Shown: positions 25,680 to 32,669 of the stretch, one piece after another | Layout of the letters: each line of letters starts with the position of its first letter | Position numbering within the stretch: position 1 is the stretch's first letter | Source: Bacteroidota bacterium | Lineage (GTDB): Bacteria; Bacteroidota; Bacteroidia; Flavobacteriales; Weeksellaceae | Length of the DNA: 64,000 nucleotides | Direction: 5' to 3' | Assembly: GCA_023457935.1 (NCBI GenBank) | Contig: JAEXBA010000008.1 | Span: 1 to 64,000 of the forward strand | Notes under the pieces: model-generated | Told to the model about the DNA's origin: nothing | Database searches by the model: none | The model's input: only the letters and a program-made list of their open reading frames with translations | Made by a program: the position numbers and the translations under genes

Positions 25680-25702
25680 AAATTTTTTATTTTAGCACAG
25701 TT

Positions 25703-26692
25703 ATGAGGGAAGTCGCTTTTATTAAGCAAAATAAAGAAAAATGGCTGGAAGTGGAGCAAGTTATCGGAGGAAAGCTAAGAAAAAGTCCCGATGACCTTTC
25801 ATCTCTGTACATTAACCTCATTAATGATCTTTCTTTTGCCCAAACCTATTATCCGAAAAGCAAAACTACGGTTTATCTGAATCATCTTTCATCGCAGATT
25901 TTCCAGAAGATCTATAAAACGAAGCGTTTGGAAGAAAACCGTCTGCTGTATTTCTTCCGTACAGAAGTGCCGCTGCTGGTTCATCAGTACCGCCGTTATT
26001 TGCTGTATGCTTTTGCCTTTTTTTTTCTTTTTGTACTGATCGGCGTTTTTTCTGCAGAACATGATCCCGAAATTGTGAAGATTTTTATGCCGAACGGAGA
26101 AATGTATTTTGAGCAGACACTGGAAAACATTAAAAAAGGTAATCCTATCGCGATTTATGGCGAAGGTTCAAACTGGGGAAGCTGGATTATGATTACCCTG
26201 AATAACCTCAAGGTAGGCGCCATTCTGTATGTAGCAGGCATTTTTGGCGGATTGGGAAGTCTTTATTTTTTACTTCAGAACAGTTTGATGCTGGGTGGAT
26301 TCCAGTATTTTTTCTATCAGAACGGTGCGCTTCTCGACAGTGCGCGTGGAATCTGGGTGCACGGAACTTTCGAGATTTTTGCGATGGTTATTGAAGCGTT
26401 TGCCGGGCTTGTTCTGGGTGCATCGATTCTGTTTCCGAAGACTTTTTCAAGGCTGGATTCCTTTAAAAGAGGTTTCCGCGACAGTTTCAAAATCTTCTTC
26501 AGTACAGTGCCTTTTACAATTGCTGCAGGAGTTCTGGAAGGTTTTATCACACGTTACTCCCTGGAAATGCCTTTTGTACTTAACATCATGATTATTCTGG
26601 TAAGTCTGGCCGTTATCGGTTTTTACTACCTTGTCTATCCCAATATTGTTTACAGAAAAACACAGAAAATAAAAGAAAATTTAATTCCATAA
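25703..26692 (+). CDS. SpoIIM family (stage II sporulation protein M-like) membrane protein
   Basis: A 329-residue membrane protein of the SpoIIM/DUF95 family. The organism should not sporulate, and in Bacteroidota this family forms part of a membrane cluster with MoxR. Start MREVAFIKQNKEKWLEVE, LIGVFSAEHDPEIV after the first helix, NNLKVGAILYVAGIFGGLGSLYFL, GGFQYFFYQNG and WVHGTFEIFAMVIEAFAGLVLG (in part) are typical. About six membrane helices are predicted. It is the first gene of the plus-strand operon; the next gene follows after three bases. Confidence 0.88.
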   Translation: MREVAFIKQNKEKWLEVEQVIGGKLRKSPDDLSSLYINLINDLSFAQTYYPKSKTTVYLNHLSSQIFQKIYKTKRLEENRLLYFFRTEVPLLVHQYRRYLLYAFAFFFLFVLIGVFSAEHDPEIVKIFMPNGEMYFEQTLENIKKGNPIAIYGEGSNWGSWIMITLNNLKVGAILYVAGIFGGLGSLYFLLQNSLMLGGFQYFFYQNGALLDSARGIWVHGTFEIFAMVIEAFAGLVLGASILFPKTFSRLDSFKRGFRDSFKIFFSTVPFTIAAGVLEGFITRYSLEMPFVLNIMIILVSLAVIGFYYLVYPNIVYRKTQKIKENLIP

Positions 26693-26695
26693 ACC

Positions 26696-27667
26696 ATGCA
26701 GTTTTATAAAAAGAGAGATTTTGGTAATCTCATTGCAGATTCACTGGGCTTTGTAAAGCTTTACGGCCGTAACTTCTTCAAGAATTATCTCATCATCAAC
26801 GGTATTCTTCTTATCGCGCTTGTGGTACTTTTCGTAGTGGGATACCGCAATATGTTTGCACAGATTCTCAACGGAAACCTGCAGGGGCAGTCGTATTATT
26901 TTGAGACATATTTTCAGGACAATCCGGTTATGCTCATCATCGGCGCTCTGGTGTTTTTCATACTGAGCTTTGGCGCAATGATGGTTATTTATTCATTCCC
27001 GGTACTGTATATGAAACGGCTTTCCGAAACAGGCAACAGAAATATTTCGTCTGATCTTCTGCTTTCTGATCTGAAGAAAAATGCAGGAAAATTTTTCATT
27101 TTTTTCTTTGGAATTCTGCTGATCATGATGCCGCTGATGCTCGCTTTTTTTGCCATAAGCAGTATTCTGTTTTTCGTAGGTTTCTTTGTGATAATTCTGG
27201 CGATGCCGGTTTTCATGAATGTCATCAATTTTACGCTTTTCGATTATTTTCATACGGATAAAGGATTTTTCAGTTCATTAAGCTATGCTTTCCGTTCACA
27301 GTTTTCCTATTCCAATGCCAGCGAAAAATCTCCGTTCTGGAAGTACTGGGGTTCAACCATTATTATTTATCTTATTGTTGTAATCATTTCATATATTTTC
27401 ACGCTGATTCCTATGGCTATTTTCATGGGTGTCATGTTTACGGTTCCTCAGGAAGGTATGCAGGATATGCAGAATCCGGCTGCTTTTTTTGAAGGAACGA
27501 TGGGAATTGTTTTCTTTCTGATTTATGGGATATCATTGGTTGTCATGATGCTGATTTCGAACCTTCTCTACATCAATTCAGGACTGAGCTATTACGACAG
27601 CAGAACTGATCTTCACCGGAAACTGGATCTGCAGGAAATTGAAACAATCGGCGCGGGTGAAGTGTAA
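26696..27667 (+). CDS. Polytopic membrane protein of the RDD/SpoIIM/MoxR cluster
   Basis: A 323-residue protein with about six membrane helices and no domain I can name confidently; DUF4013-like proteins occupy the same place in related clusters. The N-terminus (MQFYKKRDFGNLIADSLGF) is soluble and basic, then come helices separated by polar loops, one with QGQSYYFETYFQDNP. The gene starts three bases after the SpoIIM stop, and its last codons contain the GTG start of the next gene, so it is a firm operon member. Confidence 0.75.
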   Translation: MQFYKKRDFGNLIADSLGFVKLYGRNFFKNYLIINGILLIALVVLFVVGYRNMFAQILNGNLQGQSYYFETYFQDNPVMLIIGALVFFILSFGAMMVIYSFPVLYMKRLSETGNRNISSDLLLSDLKKNAGKFFIFFFGILLIMMPLMLAFFAISSILFFVGFFVIILAMPVFMNVINFTLFDYFHTDKGFFSSLSYAFRSQFSYSNASEKSPFWKYWGSTIIIYLIVVIISYIFTLIPMAIFMGVMFTVPQEGMQDMQNPAAFFEGTMGIVFFLIYGISLVVMMLISNLLYINSGLSYYDSRTDLHRKLDLQEIETIGAGEV

Positions 27668-28451
27668 TACTTACATATTCCTTTCAGTTTTTTGCTGTAC
27701 ATTTTTCTCTGCGCAGAAAGATGGAGTTGCTTTGCCTCCGAAAACCGCTGTGCTGGATACCGTACTGATTACTCAGAAAGGTTTTGTTGAATCCGACTCT
27801 GTTCTGAAAAATCCTTATGTTACCGACAATCAGATTGCAGAACGGAATTTTCCCGCCGGTTTCCAGAGAAAATACAGAGGTGACGAATTCAGTTACGAAA
27901 CTGTTAAACCAAGAGAATCCTTTTGGTCGAGAGTGCGGCGACAGCTGAAAAAACACTGGGAATCAATTTTTGGTAAACCAGATCCGAAAGCTTCGCTGAA
28001 AGCCATGGAAATCATTCTTTGGCTTCTGGCGATACTGTCAGTTGCTGTCGTTCTGTATTACGGACTGAATTATCTCGTTAACCGACAGGGAAATATCCTT
28101 TTTGGCAGAAAAAACCGGAAAATCGACATCCAGTCGAGTGATATTACAGAAAATATCCATGAAATAAATTTTCCCGAAAACATTCTGAAATACGAGAAAG
28201 AAGGAAATTACCGGTCTGCGGTGCGCTACCAGTTTCTGTTTGTTTTGAAGAAAATTTCGGACAGCAGGATCATCAGCTGGAATCCGGAAAAAACCAATAA
28301 AGATTATCTTGCTGAAATTAAAAACAGTGATCTGAAGGCACAGTTTGCTGAGCTTGTACGGATTTTCGACTATGTTTGGTACGGTGAGTTCGAAATCAGT
28401 GAAGAGAGTTATAGTAAGTTCCGGGAAAAATTTACCGGATTTAAATGGTAA
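27657..28451 (+). CDS. DUF4129 domain protein with signal peptide
   Basis: A 264-residue protein. I choose the GTG at 27657, inside the last codons of the previous gene, because it gives a clean signal sequence, MKCNTYIFLSVFCCTFFSA, before QKDG. A single membrane helix lies near residues 122-145 (IILWLLAILSVAVVLYYGLNYL, shortened), and the cytoplasmic C-terminus has the DUF4129 look: YEKEGNYRSAVRYQFLFVLKKIS, NPEKTNKDYLAEI and FDYVWYGEFEIS. DUF4129 is linked to protease or transglutaminase-like and MoxR clusters; its function is unknown. The next gene overlaps its stop. Confidence 0.8.
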   Translation: MKCNTYIFLSVFCCTFFSAQKDGVALPPKTAVLDTVLITQKGFVESDSVLKNPYVTDNQIAERNFPAGFQRKYRGDEFSYETVKPRESFWSRVRRQLKKHWESIFGKPDPKASLKAMEIILWLLAILSVAVVLYYGLNYLVNRQGNILFGRKNRKIDIQSSDITENIHEINFPENILKYEKEGNYRSAVRYQFLFVLKKISDSRIISWNPEKTNKDYLAEIKNSDLKAQFAELVRIFDYVWYGEFEISEESYSKFREKFTGFKW

Positions 28452-29608
28452 TGAATAAAACATTAAAACTATACGCTATTCTGTTTGGAATCGTCCTCAT
28501 TCTTCTGGCTCTTCTGGAGCTGGGGAAGAAAAACGTTACAGACTGGCGGAAAAATTTTGATGTAACTGAAAAGACGCCGTTCGGACTTTACATTTTCAAT
28601 CAGGAAGCCGAACATCTTGTCGGAAACCTTCACCGTACTGTTGTTTCGCCTTTCGATTACTTTAATCAGAATCCTGCAGCCAAAAACCGTAATTATCTCA
28701 TCATCGAACGCAATATTTCGAAAACTTCGTGGGAAAAATTACTGGATAAAGCAAAAGAAGGTTCGGATGTAATGGTGATTTCAACAAGATTCAGTATGGA
28801 AATTGCAGATTCGCTGAAGTTTAATCCAGGTTTGCGGTTCTTCGAAGAAAACCAGACGCATTATCTCACCGACAGAAAATTCCTGGGAGATTCTATCATC
28901 ATTGAGAAATATCCGGGACAGCTTGTGTTTGAAAGTTTTGATGCAGAAACCGAGATTCTGGGTGCGGCAAAATCACCGATTGTGCCGGATGCGGCTTCAT
29001 TCATAAAAATAAGGTTCGGGAAAGGAAATATCTATCTCCACAGCGATCCAATGTTCCTTACCAATTATTATCTTTTGAAACCCGGTTACGAACGTTACGC
29101 ACAGGATTTTTTTTCGTATTTTCCGAATCGCGAAACGGTATGGTTTATGGAAACCAGAGATATACGCTCTAACTCGCCTCTGCGGTTTGTACTGGCCAAT
29201 CCCGGTTTGCGTTATGCATGGTGGCTGCTGCTCGCAGGGCTCTTGATTTTCGTATTTTTCAATGCGAAAAGAAGACAGCGTGTAATTCCCGAAATCCCGG
29301 AGTTAAAGAATAAGTCAGCGGAGTTTGTAAAAAGTATCGGTAACCTTTACCTTCAGGAAGGCGATTTTCATGATATGATGGCAAAGAAAGCACAGTATTT
29401 TCTTAACAGAATCCGTATGGATTTACTGATTGATACGTACAGTCTTGATGAAGATTTCTGTAACAAACTGCAGCTGAAAACAGGCAAGCCAGTTGAAAAA
29501 ATCAACGAAGCCGTAAGTTTAATTAAAAAAGCCCAGGATCCTTACGCAGCCGTAATTAAAGAAGATCTGATAAGAATGAACAGGCTTTTGGATGATATTT
29601 TAAAATAG
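28451..29608 (+). CDS. DUF4350 domain membrane protein
   Basis: A 385-residue protein with a membrane helix at residues ~7-24 and a second near 255-275 (WWLLLAGLLIFVFFNAKRRQR in part). Between them lies an extracytoplasmic domain with YIFNQEAEHLVG, VMVISTRFSM and GNIYLHSDPMFLTN, which fits DUF4350. A cytoplasmic alpha-helical tail follows. The ATG at 28451 overlaps the previous stop (TAATG); an ATG six bases upstream in frame is also possible. It is an operon member just ahead of the MoxR gene. Confidence 0.8.
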   Translation: MNKTLKLYAILFGIVLILLALLELGKKNVTDWRKNFDVTEKTPFGLYIFNQEAEHLVGNLHRTVVSPFDYFNQNPAAKNRNYLIIERNISKTSWEKLLDKAKEGSDVMVISTRFSMEIADSLKFNPGLRFFEENQTHYLTDRKFLGDSIIIEKYPGQLVFESFDAETEILGAAKSPIVPDAASFIKIRFGKGNIYLHSDPMFLTNYYLLKPGYERYAQDFFSYFPNRETVWFMETRDIRSNSPLRFVLANPGLRYAWWLLLAGLLIFVFFNAKRRQRVIPEIPELKNKSAEFVKSIGNLYLQEGDFHDMMAKKAQYFLNRIRMDLLIDTYSLDEDFCNKLQLKTGKPVEKINEAVSLIKKAQDPYAAVIKEDLIRMNRLLDDILK

Positions 29609-29636
29609 ATCAGTGTAAACTAACAATTAAGAATTG

Positions 29637-30674
29637 ATGGAAAATTTTGATAATCAGAATCCCGAAAACAGTTTGGAACGTTTTGAGCCAACTGAGAATT
29701 CTCAGTCGGAATTCCGCTCACGGATTGATATGACAGAACTTCGGGAAAGCCTGGAAAAAGTAAAAACAGAGATCGGAAAAGTAATTGTAGGACAGGAAAG
29801 TATGATTGAGCATTTGCTGGTTGCTCTTTTATCCAACGGTCATGTTCTGATTGAGGGCGTTCCCGGTGTTGCCAAAACGATTACTGCGAAACTGCTGGCC
29901 AAAACGGTGGATGTAGGATTCAGCCGTATTCAGTTTACGCCGGATCTGATGCCCTCGGATATTTTGGGAACTTCGGTTTTCAATGTAAAAAATGCGGATT
30001 TTGAGTTTAAAAAAGGCCCGGTTTTTTCCAATTTTATCCTGATTGATGAAATCAACCGTTCCCCGGCAAAAACACAGGCAGCACTTTTCGAAGTAATGGA
30101 AGAGCGACAGATCACGATGGACGGAATCCGCTATGAAATGGAAGAACCTTTTCTGGTTGTCGCTACGCAGAATCCTATCGAACATGAAGGAACTTACCGT
30201 CTGCCGGAAGCGCAGCTGGACCGTTTTCTTTTCAAAATCAATGTTGGCTATCCGAATTTGAGCGAAGAAATTCAGATTATCAGAAACCAGCATGAAAGCA
30301 AACTGGATGATAAAACAGCACCGGTAAACAAAGTGGTGACCGGACAGCAATTGAAAAACTATCAGCATTTGGTAAAAGAAGTAGTGGTAGAGCAGCATTT
30401 GCTGGAATATATTGCAAGAATTATCATCAACACAAGGGAAAATCAGTTTCTCTACCTTGGAGCTTCTCCAAGAGCGAGTTTGGCGCTGCTTACTGCCTCG
30501 AAGGCATTTGCAGCTGTAAGAGGCCGCGATTTCGTAACTCCTGAAGATATCAAAGAAGCAAGTTTTGCGGTGTTGCGTCACCGGGTTGTTGTATCGCCCG
30601 AACGTGAAATGGAAGGTCTCACAGCAGATGAAATCATACGCCAGATTCTGGAATCCATTGAAATTCCAAGATAG
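29637..30674 (+). CDS. MoxR family AAA+ ATPase
   Basis: MoxR ATPases act as chaperone-like factors that insert metals or assemble protein complexes, usually with a von Willebrand A partner. The 345-residue protein has an N-terminal acidic linker of ~40 residues, Walker A GVPGVAKT, FTPDLMPSDILG, Walker B ILIDEINRSP, FEVMEERQITMDG, VVATQNPIEHEGTYRLPEAQ (in part) and the sensor region LGASPRASLALL. The ATG at 29637 is preferred over a TTG one codon earlier. DUF58, its usual partner, follows 25 bases downstream. Confidence 0.93.
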   Translation: MENFDNQNPENSLERFEPTENSQSEFRSRIDMTELRESLEKVKTEIGKVIVGQESMIEHLLVALLSNGHVLIEGVPGVAKTITAKLLAKTVDVGFSRIQFTPDLMPSDILGTSVFNVKNADFEFKKGPVFSNFILIDEINRSPAKTQAALFEVMEERQITMDGIRYEMEEPFLVVATQNPIEHEGTYRLPEAQLDRFLFKINVGYPNLSEEIQIIRNQHESKLDDKTAPVNKVVTGQQLKNYQHLVKEVVVEQHLLEYIARIIINTRENQFLYLGASPRASLALLTASKAFAAVRGRDFVTPEDIKEASFAVLRHRVVVSPEREMEGLTADEIIRQILESIEIPR

Positions 30675-30699
30675 AACACTTGTATTGCCCTTCTGTTAA

Positions 30700-32022
30700 A
30701 TGAAAAATTTCTTCCTTAATAACCGTTTTTTCTTCTCGCTTTTCGCAGTGGGAACGGCTTATATTATGGCATTTTTCTTTTCATGGATGATGTGGGTGGC
30801 ACACGGAATGCTGGTATTGTTACTTCTTGCCGTCTTCCTGGATGCGCTGTTACTTTTCCGGACAAAAAAAGGCGTGCAGGCACAGAGAATACTGCCAGAA
30901 AAGCTGTCCAACGGAGATGAAAATTCTGTTAAAGTGGATGTCCGGAATAACTATTTTTTCAGAATTTCTGTGAAGGTTATCGATGAGATCCCTTTTCAGT
31001 TTCAGAAGCGGGATTTTCTCATAAAGCGTGAAGTTGAAGCGGGCAGAAATGTTCTGTTTCAGTATATGCTGGAACCGAAACAGCGGGGCGAATACAGTTT
31101 CGGCAACCTTAATGTCTATGCCGTTTCACCGCTCGGACTGGTCTCACGCAGATTCGCTTTTCAGAAAAATGCGGTGATTCCCAGTTATCCTTCATTTATT
31201 CATTTAAGAAAGTATGAGCTTATGGCTATTCAGAACGAATTTATGATGGGCGGAATCCGGAAAATCCGTAAACTGGGACACACGATGGAGTTCGAAAAAA
31301 TTAAGGAATATGTTCCCGGCGATGACATCAGAACCATCAACTGGAAAGCGACTTCCAAACAGAACAAACTGATGGTAAACCAGTATCAGGACGAAAAATC
31401 CCAGAGAATCTACCTTCTGATTGATAAAGGCCGTACCATGCAGATGCCTTTCAGCGGCTTGAGTCTGCTGGATTATTCCATTAATGCCGCAATGGCGCTT
31501 TCGCATATCATACTGAAAAAAGGCGACCGTGCGGGAATAATGACTTTCAGTAAGAAAACTGAAAACAGAGTGGCAGCGGACAGCAGATCCGGCCAGTTAA
31601 AAAAGATTTCCGAAGCGCTTTACAATGTACAGACCAATTTTTTTGAAAGTGATTTCAACAGACTGTATCAGGATGTGAAAACCGGAATCAGCCAGCGGAG
31701 TCTGGTTCTGCTCTTTACCAATTTTGAAACCCTTGATGCGGTGAACCGTCAGATGAAATATCTGCGGGGCATCGCCAAAAATCATCTGCTGGTGGTGGTT
31801 TTTTTCAAGAACGCTGAACTTCAGAAAATCATTCATTCCAATCCCGAAAGCATGCAGGAAGTGTATGATGAAATCATCGCTGAGAAATTTGAATTTGAAA
31901 AGAAACTGATTATCCAGGAACTGAGAAAATATGGCATATACACTGTGTATACACTTCCGGAAAACCTTAATATCGAAGTGATTAACAAGTATCTGGAAAT
32001 AAAATCAAGAGGATTGCTTTAG
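30700..32022 (+). CDS. DUF58 protein (vWA-like MoxR partner)
   Basis: A 440-residue protein with two membrane helices at residues ~5-50, a beta-rich domain, and the DUF58 core: EFEKIKEYVPGDDIRTINWKA (in part), then LLIDKGRTM where a vWA protein has DxSxS. The metal site is therefore only partly kept (Asp, Gly, Thr). DUF58 proteins are coded beside MoxR ATPases and are thought to work with them at the membrane. It ends the plus-strand operon. A small membrane peptide may be coded antisense across its stop codon. Confidence 0.92.
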   Translation: MKNFFLNNRFFFSLFAVGTAYIMAFFFSWMMWVAHGMLVLLLLAVFLDALLLFRTKKGVQAQRILPEKLSNGDENSVKVDVRNNYFFRISVKVIDEIPFQFQKRDFLIKREVEAGRNVLFQYMLEPKQRGEYSFGNLNVYAVSPLGLVSRRFAFQKNAVIPSYPSFIHLRKYELMAIQNEFMMGGIRKIRKLGHTMEFEKIKEYVPGDDIRTINWKATSKQNKLMVNQYQDEKSQRIYLLIDKGRTMQMPFSGLSLLDYSINAAMALSHIILKKGDRAGIMTFSKKTENRVAADSRSGQLKKISEALYNVQTNFFESDFNRLYQDVKTGISQRSLVLLFTNFETLDAVNRQMKYLRGIAKNHLLVVVFFKNAELQKIIHSNPESMQEVYDEIIAEKFEFEKKLIIQELRKYGIYTVYTLPENLNIEVINKYLEIKSRGLL

Positions 32023-32102
32023 AATTTTTTTCTCTTGTTTGCGAGATAGCTGAAAAATGCAGTAATCAGCACAACCACCAACAGAATCTGGAACCAGTTC
32101 AT
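32019..32102 (-). CDS. Possible 27-residue single-pass membrane peptide
   Basis: On the minus strand ATG at 32102-32100 opens 27 codons ending at TAA 32021-32019. The peptide starts MNWFQILLVVVLITAFFSYL and ends in a basic NKRKKF tail. This is a textbook small membrane peptide: one hydrophobic helix with positive charges after it. It overlaps the DUF58 stop by four bases and is in the gap before the OsmC gene. Short hydrophobic frames can arise by chance, so conservation in relatives would be needed to accept it. Confidence 0.4.
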   Translation of the reverse strand: MNWFQILLVVVLITAFFSYLANKRKKF

Positions 32103-32192
32103 TTTTTTTCCAGCCAATGTACTCTTAAAACAGATAACAGTTTACAGGAAAAACACCCAAAATTTAATCAGATATCAATAAATAAGACAGAA

Positions 32193-32615
32193 ATGAAAAT
32201 AAACCTCAATAGAATTAACGACGATTATCTTTTTGAATGTACCAATTCTGCAGGAAACAGTATTCTGCTTGACAATACCTCGCAGCCGGACGCAAAAGGC
32301 GTTTCACCAATGGAAAGTGTGCTGATGGCTGTTGCAGGATGCAGCGGTATTGATGTGGTTTCGATTCTGAAGAAACAAAGACAGGAAATTACCGGTTTTT
32401 CCGCTGAAGTTGAGGGCGAACGGGTACAGGTAGACGAGGCGAAACCGTTCAGAAAAATCACCGTAAAATTTATGATAGAGGGCGATGTAGATCCAAAAAA
32501 AGCGCTCAAAGCGGCAGAACTTTCATTTGACAAGTACTGTTCGGTTTCCAAAACACTGGAACCGAATGTTGAAGTTGTTTTTGAAGTCTCGGTGAACGGA
32601 GAAACTGTTGTTTAA
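32193..32615 (+). CDS. OsmC family protein
   Basis: OsmC/Ohr proteins are small dimeric peroxidases with two active cysteines. The 140-residue protein has GVSPMESVLMAVAGCSGIDVVSIL (in part) with the first Cys at residue 50, and the second Cys in FDKYCSVSKTLEP. KVSEEL-like spacing and the ending VNGETVV resemble the YhfA subgroup of OsmC rather than Ohr, so the substrate is uncertain. It is a single gene, convergent with the large glycosidase, with an inverted repeat between them. Confidence 0.9.
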   Translation: MKINLNRINDDYLFECTNSAGNSILLDNTSQPDAKGVSPMESVLMAVAGCSGIDVVSILKKQRQEITGFSAEVEGERVQVDEAKPFRKITVKFMIEGDVDPKKALKAAELSFDKYCSVSKTLEPNVEVVFEVSVNGETVV

Positions 32616-32624
32616 AGTTTGGAA

Positions 32625-32664
32625 AACAGCAGACATGCAGTTTGATATATTGCTGTCTGCTGTT
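32625..32664. terminator. Inverted repeat between convergent genes
   Basis: AACAGCAGACA (32625-32635) and TGTCTGCTGTT (32654-32664) form a perfect 11-bp stem with an 18-base loop, between the OsmC gene and the glycosidase gene. There is no T run, so it would be an atypical terminator. Confidence 0.45.
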
Positions 32665-32669
32665 GGTTA

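Noticed and set aside
29829..30581. 250-codon open frame antisense to the MoxR gene
   Set aside because: The MoxR motifs on the plus strand are complete, and the antisense product is Phe/Cys/Gln-rich without any recognisable domain; it is a shadow frame.
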